DNA of 64,000 bases from Liolophura sinensis (lineage: Eukaryota > Mollusca > Polyplacophora > Chitonida > Chitonidae), in contig NC_088295.1 in NCBI RefSeq assembly GCF_032854445.1, positions 86,633,836-86,697,835 on the forward strand, given 5' to 3'. The position numbers and the translations under genes are program-made. Position 1 is the stretch's first letter. The number at the start of each line of letters is the position of its first letter. This document shows, in pieces, positions 50,387-62,075 of the stretch. The notes under the pieces are model-generated. The model was not told the DNA's origin and searched no databases. It saw nothing but the letters and a program-made list of their open reading frames with translations.

Positions 50387-50622
50387 AGTGAGTGAGTGAG
50401 TGCTTGGGGTTTAATGTCGTACTCAACAATTTTTCAGTCATATGACAACAAATTATACTGATACGGGTCAACCAGTCGTTCCACTATCACCATCATGCTG
50501 AACGCTAAGCGGGGAAGTTACAACTTCCTCTTTTAAAGTCTTAGGTGTGACTCGACCCAGGATTGACCCTGGATCTACTGCTCCTGAAGCAGACGCTCTA
50601 CCAACTGTGCTATTCGGGCCAG
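50387..50622 (-). mobile_element. tRNA-derived SINE, near full length, 13-bp TSD
   Basis: Read on the minus strand, the head shows a consensus A box (TAGCACAGTTGG, plus 50601-50612) and a B box (GGGTCAATCC, plus 50560-50569), as in a tRNA gene. After the head come a unique body, then GTCATATGACTGAAAAATTG, and a CACTCACTCAC tail. Direct repeats TCATTTTCCTCAG (50374-50386) and TCATTTTCCCCAG (50623-50635), 12 of 13 identical, flank it as target-site duplications. This is a different SINE family from that at 20912-21160. Internal A and B boxes mean it may be transcribed by RNA polymerase III. Confidence 0.92.
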
Positions 50623-50691
50623 TCATTTTCCCCAGAATACTCTTCTTTGTGAGTATTAAACCTTCATCAGATGTGAAGCCACAGACAAAGA

Positions 50692-51138
50692 TTCTCATGA
50701 AGTCTCTGTACTGTACATGTCAGTGTGAAACTTCTCAAGGCACTAGAATACTCAAGAATTATCTTAAGAGATTTGATTAGACACAGAAACAAAGCATTAA
50801 GGTTTTCATGAAGTGTCTGCATTATACATGTCAGTGTGAAACTTCTCAAGGTACTAAGAGTTTCCCCAGAATACTCCAAAAAGACTATAAGACAAAAAAA
50901 ACAACAACTCATTCTTATGAATTTTCTGCATTGAGTACATCATTGTACAGCAAGGAATTGTCCTCGGCACAATAATCTTCAGAGACTAACTTAAATATGG
51001 TGTAAAGCCCTATTCCAAGATTTCCACAAATTGTGTATGTACCTGTCTATACCATACATGTCATTGTGAAACTTAATTCTCAAGGTTCATTTCTGACGAA
51101 AATTGATTCTACACATGTATGAGGTAAAGTGCAAAAAT
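50692..51138. repeat. degenerate ~112-bp tandem repeat, 4 copies
   Basis: Four diverged copies start near 50692, 50803, 50917 and 51028. Shared words include TCATGAAGTCTCTGTACTGT versus TCATGAAGTGTCTGCATTAT, and ACATGTCAGTGTGAAACTTC (copies one and two) versus ACATGTCATTGTGAAACTT (copy four). Copies one and two are the most alike; copy three is the most decayed. An old duplication beside the SINE insertion. Confidence 0.75.
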
Positions 51139-51891
51139 GTTCTTCTCGTTGGATTTCCGCTGATCTCATGCAATAGGGCATGAGAACAGATTTTACATGC
51201 ACAAGAAATTATATCATTAAGTGTATTATTAGGCCACCAGTGCTAATTCTGTCTGACTCTCCTACCTCAAGTGACACATGGCGTGGCCTGTGGCAATCTT
51301 GTAGTTAATGAACATGTTTTCCCCACATCATACATGAAAGAGGTTGACACCTTGTACAGGTAATGTATTACCTGACGACTGAGAATGTCAGGTGTGAGAC
51401 GCTAAACATGCTTTGCCTGTATGAAAAAGATACATATGTCTGGGGCAGGATTTCTCAGGCTCACTACACAGGTTATTACTACTTTATTTTTTACTGATCT
51501 AAAGGTGACTGTCTGGGAACTGGAGATGCATTATTACTATTAAATTCACACGGTGCTGGTAATATGTGATGTAATATCTATTTATCAGAAAGCAACTCAG
51601 TCCTGACATTCCAGGCTTTAATGCTAATCAAAATAATAAGCTGTTGTTGTTTAGCTTTTGTGTAATTTGTTTATAAGCCTTAATACACATACTTCTGTTG
51701 ATATACATATAATAGTAGACTGAATGGAAAACACTTTATATTTCAGAATGCCAGTATCCATTATATTCTTTGACAAGATTTCTTCATGCATATGAACTTA
51801 TGAGTATGTAGCTACGTAAGCGTTTACTGAAATTTTAACTCATTATGAAATGTCTTCCCTTTAACTGTAACCTTCTTCTTAAAATCTTTTA

Positions 51892-51951
51892 TTGTCGTCA
51901 TATGACTGAAAAATTGTTGAGTACGATGTTAAACCCCAAGCACTCACTCAC
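51892..51951 (+). mobile_element. 60-bp 5'-truncated SINE copy with perfect 12-bp TSD
   Basis: The sequence TTGTCGTCATATGACTGAAA through AAGCACTCACTCAC matches the 3' end of the SINE at 50387-50622 but in plus orientation. It is bounded by a perfect direct repeat, TAAAATCTTTTA, at 51880-51891 and 51952-51963. Only the last 60 or so bases of the element were inserted, so it was 5'-truncated at integration rather than decayed. Confidence 0.92.
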
Positions 51952-51963
51952 TAAAATCTTTTA

Positions 51964-54900
51964 ACCGGAAAAATCATGTTGCACTACAAATGTGCTTAAA
52001 TTTCAATCTTTTTTTAACATCAAAGTTTACATTTCTTATGCTCTTTCAATTTAACCACATATAGTAAAGGAAAATTTTTTTGCAATCTCTATATTTTCTG
52101 ATTTTTTGTTTTTTTTACATTTTCATGATATGGCAAGTCTGTAAGACAAACATTGAGCGTGTGAGACAGCTGTGTGCTACAGAGTTCTACAAACAGGGGG
52201 GTGCATGAGAATGAATCCACTATCCCAGCCCTGCCCATACTTCAGGTCAGGTAACCTCTGTTTACCCAGATGAGTTATAGCTAAAAAAATAACAAATACA
52301 AGGTAGTTCAAATAAGATCTGACCAAAGAATTAAATAACTTAGGGAAGACTGCCTGAGGTCACATATCTTAACAGTATAATGGCTGAAGTCTATGTCTAG
52401 TCTATGCTAAGGTATTTCTTTTCTTCTCGCTTACGCTGACTGACAAACTCTAAGCTGTTACAACTGTAGAGGGTTGATGTATAGCCTTTGCACAAGGATT
52501 AGAATTGAAATCCACTGTTCTACAAGGCTATACATTAAAACAATGGTGCCAAGCTATGTAAATGCTCATTTTCCTTTCTCAAGGGTCTGATAATTTACAT
52601 TGTCAGTGCTAAAGTAGTTAACTTTAGCCTGATCTTGTAATCTTGGAGTACAAATCAATCTTTTGTGGCAAATCATGCAGGTACTTTCTCAATGACATTT
52701 TAGAAAACTGGTCATTCTACATCAAAAATGAAACACGTACTTACAGTGGTTAAGTTGCTTAATCCAATCGTAAGAATTGACCAATGCTCAGGCAAAGCAC
52801 AAATGAAATTGCTGGGAATAGAATTTATGATGATAACCACAAGGTACAAGAGCTTCTTCACTGTTTAAGGCTTGGAGTCAGATCTTCAGTAAAGTAAAGC
52901 AGTAAACTTTGTACTGGACAGTTACACCAAAAAATTCAAGAGCTCTAACAAGCTAAAGCTTCCTTCACAAGCTGATTACTTCAGGGAAAGTGTATATTGT
53001 TTACTGGAATCCATAGTTAATATCTATATTATTTGCGTGGAAGACCATCATTTCCGTAGTCTCTCAGGATGTAGCCCTTGACGCACCAAAAAAACCACTA
53101 GGGTAATGACCTCTTCATCCTTTATACTTCCGACGTCATCCTGACAAGCTCAAACAACCCCCAATGTTTCCTGAAAGTCCCTTCCTCCCCCACATTAACC
53201 ATGCTGACTGGAAATGTTTTCTTTGTGTTCCTGGCTTAGCTCCAACATAAGGGTTTGGCAAAATTTATTCTATTGAGATATTTAAGTCATGTCCAGAGTA
53301 GCAATTAGAAATTTGCCCTGCCATCAACTAATTTACTCTCAGCCATGAAAAGATCATTGTTCTGTTCAAGATTCAAAGAAATTTATGAACATGGAATAAC
53401 CATTGTGCAAACAAATGTATAATCTGTGCTTGAAGTAAATGTAACATCTGAGACATAACCTATTGCTATCAGCAAGCACTAATCTGCATGGCAGGTACAT
53501 GTAGGGATGGTAGTCATGACTCCACCTACATACTGGATGCCCGGTTATGTCCTTTAGAATATGTCCTTAGTGGTACAGGAATCCCTAATTCTCAATTGGA
53601 AAGAGCAAATATGTAAAGTCAATGAGGACATACAAAGCCTTTGAGGACAAATAAGGTGATCAAGGACAAACAATCTGGTTTTGCTGACTCACTGTGCAGT
53701 ACTTTAGCTGCAGTTCTTTCCATGATTTGTTTCCCTCTGTCAACAGTACCGTAGGATACACGGAGGTGGATGTTACATGATAGTACATGTACAAGTGTCA
53801 TGAAAGACGCAGGATATTTCATCAGAAAACATGTGATATCTTACACGTTTCTAAACCTATTGACTCATTTTTAGACTCTTCACATTCTGGGATTAACATC
53901 CGATTAAGGTTTGTACGCAAATGCAGCTAAGGTCCAATCAAAAGGCAGATTTGCTTTATCTGATTACAGATCAAAAGCTGATGGGTCTGATAACTGATAC
54001 ACTCAATGGGCTTGGCAAATGACTTATCCTCACTACATGTCCTTCAGTACAGTTTCTTGACATATGTTCTTGGGACCAGCACTAAAAAGTATGTATAAAG
54101 ACTAAACAGTGCATTTTACATTTTTGTGCTGTTTAAACTGTCTTCTGTCTTTTACACCTGATGGCGTGAGCTGTAAATCTACCATCCTGAAAGCTCATAC
54201 AAAATGTATTTTACAACATAAATTAAATGTCAACATGATATTGTTGAAAAATTGCCACTGCAGCGTTAAACCAAAATCATTCATTCATTTTGAATGTCAA
54301 ACTCAGGTTGGCATGTGAGTGAAGGGAGAGTCAGATTAAGCCTAATCTTTTTAAGGAGAACAGGAGTGTTTAGACAGAAGTAGGTGTGAAGACACTTAGA
54401 AGGTAGTTACATGTACCATATGATGCCAAGGGTTACCCAAGTTTAAATTTGCCAGACCTACAATGGGTTGCTATAGAAAATATTCACCCAACATCCCTGG
54501 ACATGGGTCAGTATGGTTGAAAAACTAGTAACCTACTAGCTAGGACACTCTGAATTGCCATGCAGTCCCATTTCCTTCCAATAGAATTTCCCTTTCTACT
54601 TCTAAATCTGCCACATGTTCTAGTCAATTCTAGTCTCGCACACGGGCCATAAGGGTAGTAGGTTATTGTATGACCAAGCCTTTCAACTTTAGAACATCGG
54701 GTGACCAAGCAATTTTTTTGGGACTCAATGGTCAGCCTGGATAACCCTCATCCTGGCAGCCACAGCTAACAATTTGCCATCGCCTAACGAAGGTCACTTT
54801 TTGTGATGGACAGGAAATGGTCGGAAAATACAAAGCAGCATCAACCAGCCAGAGACACGCAGAAAGATTTTTTGATCTAAATGGCCAATTTAAACTGCAT

Positions 54901-56851
54901 TACAGCAAGATTCTGCTGTGGTAGTCATGGCAACCCCTGCAATCAAGTCACGGTGATGAGACATTAGTAACCTTCCTTCTTCAAACCCCCATTTTTCTCA
55001 GCTTTTTCTCACATCATTCAGCTCCTGACCTCACTAAAGCCTCTGTATCTCACTACATGTCCATTACATTTACTGTTTCCTTTAGGAAACTGCCTGCTCT
55101 AAAACACAAGTTGAAAAGCGTAATAAATTCCATCCTGGAATATTGCATTCTATACTCTTAATGCATACCTTCATTCCATCAAACCTTGTTTTTTGTTTTA
55201 TATTAAACTTCTATATAAAAAAGAAAAAAAAACAGTCACATTTCTACATAATTAATGCCATTTAGTAAAATTTAACAACCTGAAACTGTTCCAAAGATTT
55301 GTCCAATTGAGAACCAAAGGAACAGCGAAAAACTTATTTCACCTTGGTAACAGTGTATCTTGATCAGAAAATATATGTATACAGGTCAAGCACTTTGAAT
55401 TTGCTGAATTAATGATGTCAGCTGATGCAGATTTTCATGATCATATTCATTACTGATACAGTAAATATCAGTTATAATGAACTTTTCGATATTAAAAATA
55501 CATCAGTTGTATTTTATACCCTTAACACAATAATATTAATTCCAATATTTTTAAGGGTACATTTACAATTCCATGTACAAGTAATATGGTAAGATATTCC
55601 TTTTCCCTTAAATCATGGGCATCCTAATACATATGCCACTCAGCTTCAGACCAGTCAGTTAAAAAGATCTTCAAAATACTTACCCTTAAACTAAAATTAC
55701 ACAGAGTAAATGAAATCCTTGAAATGATGCAAAGTCTAAATTTGTTGAAGGCTGTGCGACTAGGAGAAAACCAGGAGAAAAAAATCCTTGTAAAAGTTGA
55801 GGTTGTGCCTGGGAGCCTAAATACCTCCAACACAAGAGAGCAGTTTTAAGACAATAAATACAGCATGGCTGTTTGAGAGTGTATTTGGTCTTGCAACAGC
55901 GCAGCGGTCACTGGGATTCACACTTAGATCCCTGGCGTGTGTCTCAACTCCTGAGTCCACAAATTCTTGTCAACACAGATGTCACAGTGCTGCCACGTTA
56001 AGGCACTTCCTCCAGACAAAAATTTTACCAACTCCTGTTATTGACTCAAGACGAAATTGTGACCAGCTGAGCTGTCTGTGGAGTTGGGGACAACCCAGCA
56101 GCTAACTGCTGTCTTACCCACTGTCTGTCCCACAATCTGGGTTAACCCACCTCACCTGTGCTTTTACCTGGCGATTAAAAACCTTTAAAATCAGTTATTA
56201 TTTATGTGGATGTACTTAAATTTTTAACATGACAGGCACCTTCCACACATGTAGAGAACATACATGTATGATGTCCAGTCAAGAAATAAATGCACTTGGA
56301 CCATGGTTGATGTGCAATTTGAAGTTTCTTTAGAAATGATAAAAAAAACTGAAACCTGTAGACAACAATGTTTACTAGAGTTCAAGAACTGTTTGAAATC
56401 TGTTGTGACAAATACATGTCATTCTTTCCACACTGTCTTAGTAATTAGATAATTAAACCCCTAAGTTCTGTTATGAAGTAATACCAAAGAATTTTAGAGA
56501 TTATTTTCTGGTATCTTTATTGATTTGGGCATTTCATTCTTGTTCAATTTATATGAATTAAACTGTATTTCTAGACTTAAATGTGCTTTGAGTTTCTCAC
56601 TGAAATAAACTTCTACAGGTCTACATTTCTTAAGATGAAAATGGACGCTGATTTTAAAAGCCTTGAAGGTAACTATATACTGTATTTGTGGAAAAACACA
56701 ATCAAGTAATATCTTTTAAATGTTTTGGCACAGACATTCAATATCTAATTGAAATAACGGTGAAGAAAAAAGTCCACTTAAAATGCTAAAACATTTAAAG
56801 ATTGTCTACAGTTTTAAAATTTGTGAATTTGTCCTTTGTCATTGGCAATAG
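51964..56851. other. no gene supported
   Basis: Long A+T-rich stretch with no convincing exon on either strand. A tail-like GCAGCGTTAAACCAAAATCA followed by ATTCATTCATT at about 54260-54290 could be another SINE 3' relic, but it is too short to call. Confidence 0.35.
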
Positions 56852-57072
56852 GAAGAAATCATCAGTTCTTACAGGTGGACAACAGGAGAGAGATAAATTC
56901 CTTTCATGGTGACATGGATAGATGTGATATCTTATCTACATCATCAGGGAAAGTTCTACGATTACCTATAGCGGAGGGTCTCTCAATCCCCCTGGTACAG
57001 GACCGTATGGAGTCAGTTAGCAGACATGTCATACTCTGCACACAGTACACTGACACACTTCTGCTTAACTAG
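56852..57072 (+). CDS. candidate terminal exon, unrecognised protein
   Basis: Plus-strand open stretch of about 73 codons ending at a TAG (57070-57072). A strong acceptor, TTTGTCATTGGCAATAG, ends at 56851; a second possible acceptor, TTCTTACAG, ends at 56874. The peptide contains VDNRREINSFHGDMDRCDIL, GKVLRLPIAEGLSIPLVQDR and ends TQYTDTLLLN. Composition looks like ordinary protein, with many Asp, Arg and Glu for such A+T-rich DNA. A possible ATTAAA poly(A) signal lies at 57087-57092. The 2.2-kb satellite starts about 240 bases downstream. No family recognised and no upstream exon identified. Confidence 0.35.
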
Positions 57073-57308
57073 GACAGGCAGTTAACATTAAAGGGGCCAA
57101 TTTACCCAGGGTATAAATACTGACTGGCCTCTTGGGAATTAGGTGCCATCAACAGCTAATATAGGATTATGACTTATTAGCTACAAAATGGTCAGCTAAT
57201 CCACCCTAATACAAGATGCCCTAATCAAATCCTGTATTTCATCTGACTGTAATTGTTGTAAAGGCTGGAAACTAAGGAAGAAAAAGCTGAAAGCATAGTC
57301 CATCATTC

Positions 57309-59620
57309 AACAGTACAGTTGAAGTAAAACTAAATCAGATGACAGTACAGGTACAGTAACACTAAACCAGCTGACAGTACAGTTACAGTAATACTAATCC
57401 AGCTGACAGTATAGGGACAGAAACACTAAATCAGCTGGCAGTACAGGTACAGCAATACTAAAGCAGCTGACAGTATAGGGACAGAAACACTAAATCAGCT
57501 GGCAGTACAGGTACAGCAATACTAAATCAGCTGACAGTACAGATACAGTAATACTAATCCAGCTGACAGTATAGGGACAGAAACACTAAAACAGCTGACA
57601 GTACAGGTGCAGCAATACTAAAGCAGCTGACAGTATAGGGACAGAAACACTAAATCAGCTGGCAGTACAGATACAGTAATACTAATCCAGCTGACAGTAT
57701 AAGGACAGAAACACTAAATCAGCTGGCAGTACAGGTACAGTAATACTAAAGCAGCTGACAGTATAGGGACAGAAACACTAAATCAGCTGGCAGTACAGGT
57801 ACAGCAATACTAATCCAGCTGAGAGTATAGGGACAGAAACACTAAATCAGCTGGCAGTTAGTACAGTAATACTAAACCAGCTGAGAGTATAGGGACAGAA
57901 ACACTAAATCAGCTGGCAGTACAGATACAGTAATGCTAATCCAGCTGACAGTATAGGGACAGAAACACTAAATCTGCTGGCAGTACAGATACAGTAATAC
58001 TAAACCAGCTGAGAGTATAAGGACAGAGACACTAAATCAGCTGGCAGTACAGGTACAGTAATACTAAAGCAGCTGAGAGTATAAGGACAGAAACACTAAA
58101 TCAGCTGGCAGTACAGGTACAGCAATACTAATCCAGCTGAGAGTATAAGGACAGAAACACTAAATCAGCTGGCAGTACAGGTACAGTAATACTAAACCAG
58201 CTGACAGTATAGGGACAGAAACACTAAATCTGCTGGCAGTACAGGTACAGCAATACTAAAGCAGCTGACAGTATAGGGACAGAAACACTAAATCTGCTGG
58301 CAGTACAGATACAGTAATACTAAACCAGCTGACAGTATAGGGACAGAAACACTAAATCAGCTGGCAGTACAGGTACAGTAATACTGAAGCAGCTGACAGT
58401 ATAAGGACAGAAACACTAAATCAGCTGGCAGTACAGGTACAGCAATACTAAACCAGCTGAGAGTATAGGGACAGAAACACTAAATCAGCTGGCAGTACAG
58501 GTACAGTAATACTAAAGCAGCTGACAGTATAGGGACAGAAACATTAAATCAGCTGGCAGTACAGGTACAGTAATACTAAAGCAGCTGACAGTATAGGGAC
58601 AGAAACACTAAATCTGCTAGCAGTACAGATACAGTAATACTAAACCAGCTGACAGTATAGGGACAGAAACACTAAATCAGCTGGCAGTACAGATACAGTA
58701 ATACTAATCCAGCTGACAGTATAGGGACAGAAACACTAAATCAGCTGGCAGTACAGGTACAGTAATACTAAAGCAGCTGACAGTATAAGGACAGAAACAC
58801 TAAATCAGCTGGCAGTACAGGTACAGCAATACTAATCCAGCTGAGAGTATAGGGACAGAAACACTAAATCAGCTGGCAGTACAGGTACAGTAATACTAAA
58901 GCAGCTGACAGTATAGGGACAGAAACACTAAATCAGCTGGCAGTACAGATACAGTAATACTAATCCAGCTGACAGTATAGGGACAGAAACACTAAATCTG
59001 CTGGCAGTACAGATACAGTAATACTAAACCAGCTGAGAGTATAAGGACAGAAACACTAAATCAGCTGGCAGTACAGGTACAGTAATACTAAACCAGCTGA
59101 CAGTATAGGGACAGAAACACTAAATCAGCTGGCAGTACAGGTACAGCAATACTAATCCAGCTGAGAGTATAAGGACAGAAACACTAAATCAGCTGGCAGT
59201 ACAGGTACAGTAATACTAAACCAGCTGACAGTATAGGGACAGAAACACTAAATCTGCTGGCAGTACAGGTACAGTAATACTAAACCAGCTGACAGTATAG
59301 GGACAGAAACACTAAATCAGCTGGCAGTACAGGTACAGTAATACTAAACCAGCTGACAGTATAGGGACAGAAACACTAACACCAGCTGGCAGTAAAGGTA
59401 CAGCAATACTAAACCAGCTGAGAGTATAGGGACAGAAACACTAAATCAGCTGGCAGTACACATACAGTAATACTAAACCAGCTGACAGTACAGGTACAGC
59501 AATACTAAATCAGCTGACAGTACAAGTACAGTAATACTAAAGCAGCTGACAGTACAGGTATACTATTATTAAACAAACAATTTTGCTAAACCAGGTGACA
59601 TTATAGGCACATTATTAAAA
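57309..59620. repeat. 32-bp satellite organised as 64-bp dimers, about 35 dimers
   Basis: About 70 monomers of 32 bases. Type B reads CAGCTGACAGTACAGGTACA then GTAATACTAAAC; type A reads CAGCTGACAGTATAGGGACA then GAAACACTAAAT. Through most of the array A and B alternate, giving a 64-base higher-order unit. The first three and last three monomers are all type B, so the edges keep the simpler form. Variants (GAGAGTATA, TCTGCTGG, AGCAATACT) recur in blocks, suggesting unequal exchange. The last 50 bases are decayed. Most monomers contain the palindrome CAGCTG (an E-box word and PvuII site). Non-coding. Confidence 0.96.
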
Positions 59621-60672
59621 TTTGACTCATGGTACAAAATTAGCTGACACTAACCAGCCTGTGGTGACATAAATTATTTTTTATTTCACAAGGTGAACTC
59701 TTTCTTTTCAGTACCAACACAAACTGACAGACAAAACTGTACTGCTATATTACAACACTTGTACAATGTATGTGTCTACATTTGTTAAAGGATAGTGGTT
59801 TCTCTATATTTTATGAAGTATCAACACCAGGATATGTTGGGAAAATGTTTTCTTAGCCAATCCTTGTATATTGCCAGCTGTATTGCCAGGTTTGCCTGTG
59901 AGATATACATGTGAATCATGCATACAAATACATATAGATGCAATTTTCATCTGCAATGAAATACATGTGAATCTATAATTCCAGACAAATATGATACAGG
60001 CAATCAGGAAAATCTACTTTTAATTTACATTTTTTATCAGCAATCGCAGTTGTATTAAATGTGTTTTAAATGTATAATACTCCCATGAATACAGTGAATC
60101 TATTCACTGACAACAAATAATTTCATTTTACCTTTATGGTTATTTCAAAAGAGGATGGAAGTAAACAGCCACAGCAATTTGGTTCTGACATGCTTGGTAA
60201 CTCTGAAAATCAACTATTAATTCCATCCAGGCCCCTGGGTGCCATCGAGGCCAAGGGGTACATCATTTTAGAGATTCTGGAAATATAATGTCACATCATT
60301 GGTACCCAATGTTCATATGGCAAAAACACAGAACGGTGTTTTTTTAGGTGCATGATGTCAGCAGAAACAGCCGCATTCTCAAGTTAGAGAAAAAACGATC
60401 AGTGAATAACATGGTGACACTTTCATTTTTCTCAATGTTTGCGATTTTTTTAACTCGGTTGTGCAACAATACAAAGATATGCTTTGTAAAGTGCCACTCT
60501 GGTCAGAATACAAACTGCGTACAAATATTACAATGATATGAAAGACATCCTCCGGAGTAAGCCCAACACTATGTTTCAATAGGATTTTGATGAATAACAC
60601 TATTTAACCCATATAACTGAAGATTCCTTGAAAAACAAAATCTTCGGCTGTGTCCATAAAATTTTCTTGATG
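59621..60672. other. no gene supported
   Basis: A+T-rich sequence between the satellite and the TGACG cluster. The open frame at 60348-60536 overlaps a similar one on the other strand and has no recognised content. Confidence 0.4.
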
Positions 60673-60882
60673 TGACGTGATAATATTCCCTGTATGACGT
60701 TAAATCAGGCAGATGTGATGGTGAGTAAGGCATTTATGCTGGGATGATGTCAAGAACCTTCGTAAGGGCAGCGTCATTGGTGGATATACGTCAGCGATTG
60801 ATGACGTCATGTGTTCATGGGTGACATCACACCAGGCAAAGTGGAAGGGACAGAAATAATTTGTTTCCCTATACTCTGACGA
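60673..60882. promoter_or_regulatory. cluster of CRE/ATF-like TGACG sites
   Basis: Within 210 bases: TGACGTGA (60673-60680), TGACGTTA (60695-60702), TGATGTCA (60745-60752), CGTCA (60772-60776), CGTCA (60789-60793), a perfect palindromic CRE TGACGTCA (60802-60809), TGACATCA (60822-60829) and TGACGA (60877-60882). CREB/ATF bZIP factors bind TGACGTCA and its half site TGACG. Such density is far above chance in A+T-rich DNA. The cluster lies about 450 bases upstream of the plus-strand open frame at 61326 and could be its promoter or an enhancer. Inference from motifs only. Confidence 0.5.
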
Positions 60883-61325
60883 AACACACAATACTGGTTT
60901 TAATTCACTGCAATATTTTCACAATTTAGAAAAGCAATTCAGACTATCCCAGTCTTTATCCATTCACCTGTGCTTTTAAGACACAGATGATTTGACACCA
61001 AAGTAGCTCTTTAAACTTCATGTGGCATACTTTATAGATGTATATATACATTTGATCTGAAGTTATACAATGTATCTTTTTTTTGAGTGTACCTGCTGCA
61101 TGATAGATACAAGCAGAAGTGTTATGTATACAAGACACATCTGTGAAATACAAGAAAGAAATATAAATCTCTGTCAATCAGAAAACAGTCAGCACTGACA
61201 TGGTATCATGACAAGCATCAAAGATCTATCCAACTATTTTTAATAACCAATACCCACTAAGACTTAACTGGGATGATATCTCATTCTGAACTTTTAAAAG
61301 CATCATATACATACCCAGGTAAGCA

Positions 61326-61700
61326 ATGCATGGAGAGTGGGATTATGAAGATGGTGTGTTTAGGACCAAGCGTGTTGGTGTATTCACAGACTTACCTGCA
61401 CCTGATGAACTGGGCTGGTTAACAGCCAACACCCAGGTGAAACACAGACCCCATGTGGTTAGGCAACAACTGCCTTCAGAAAAGCCAGAAATTATCTGTC
61501 AGAGAATGGTAAGAGGAGCCTTGCGGGCAGGGCTGTCAGCTAGGGCTAGGGGACGAGAGGCAGAGAGGCAGATTCAGGGGACGTCTCTAGATCTGGCCAG
61601 AGATCAATGCCACTGCTCACAACATATCCTCATACCAAGGCTGAAGCCTCATAGCAGGGGGTTAACTCCACGCTTTAGCCCTGGACGCGTTCCCGAGTAG
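61326..61700 (+). CDS. plus-strand open frame of 124 codons, unrecognised protein
   Basis: The frame opens after a TAA at 61320-61322, has ATG at 61326 (G at -3) and ends at TAG 61698-61700. The peptide starts MHGEWDYEDGVFRTKRVGVF, is rich in charged residues, and has an Arg/Ala-rich middle (LRAGLSARARGREAERQIQG) and a Cys pair (DQCHC). It is more G+C-rich than its surroundings and has an AATAAA 273 bases after the stop. It may be a terminal or single exon. An internal AGAATG|GTAAGAGG at 61508 could be a donor instead. On the opposite strand 61396-61495 has near-perfect splice sites, so strand choice is not certain. No domain recognised. Confidence 0.45.
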   Translation: MHGEWDYEDGVFRTKRVGVFTDLPAPDELGWLTANTQVKHRPHVVRQQLPSEKPEIICQRMVRGALRAGLSARARGREAERQIQGTSLDLARDQCHCSQHILIPRLKPHSRGLTPRFSPGRVPE

Positions 61701-61972
61701 AGTTTCCTGACCTGAACACTTACGCACTATGTCAGACAACCTCAATGTTTTATACTCAGTATTCTGGCAGCCTATGACAATTCCTCATGTCTTATGTTGT
61801 AACTGTTTCTGGTGGAATTTTTTTTTGTGCACCTCAAGTCTACTCAACCTCCGCAGTTTATCTCTGTGTGCCGATGAACACCACTGGGGATGTCTAAATG
61901 TAACAAGACAAATACCGACACAGCTGGATTTATTATGTCATGGCCTTCATGTCCTACAAATTCATGTCAGTG

Positions 61973-61978
61973 AATAAA
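61973..61978 (+). terminator. possible poly(A) signal AATAAA
   Basis: A canonical AATAAA lies 273 bases after the TAG at 61700, consistent with a short 3' UTR. Single hexamers are common in A+T-rich DNA, so this supports but does not prove a plus-strand gene end. Confidence 0.35.
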
Positions 61979-62075
61979 TATGTAGTCCAAATTGCTTGGT
62001 TTGAGATTATCAAAAATAACATAGATGTAATTCGTCTCCTTTGATTCGGTGCTATTGCAGGTACATATTTGAAAC

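Noticed and set aside
50547-50622. Stand-alone tRNA gene
   Set aside because: A and B boxes are present, but the segment is continuous with a SINE body and tail and lies inside target-site duplications.
57309-59620. CRISPR-like array
   Set aside because: Alternating 32-base blocks superficially resemble repeats and spacers, but the two blocks are related monomers, none is unique, and the context is an animal genome.
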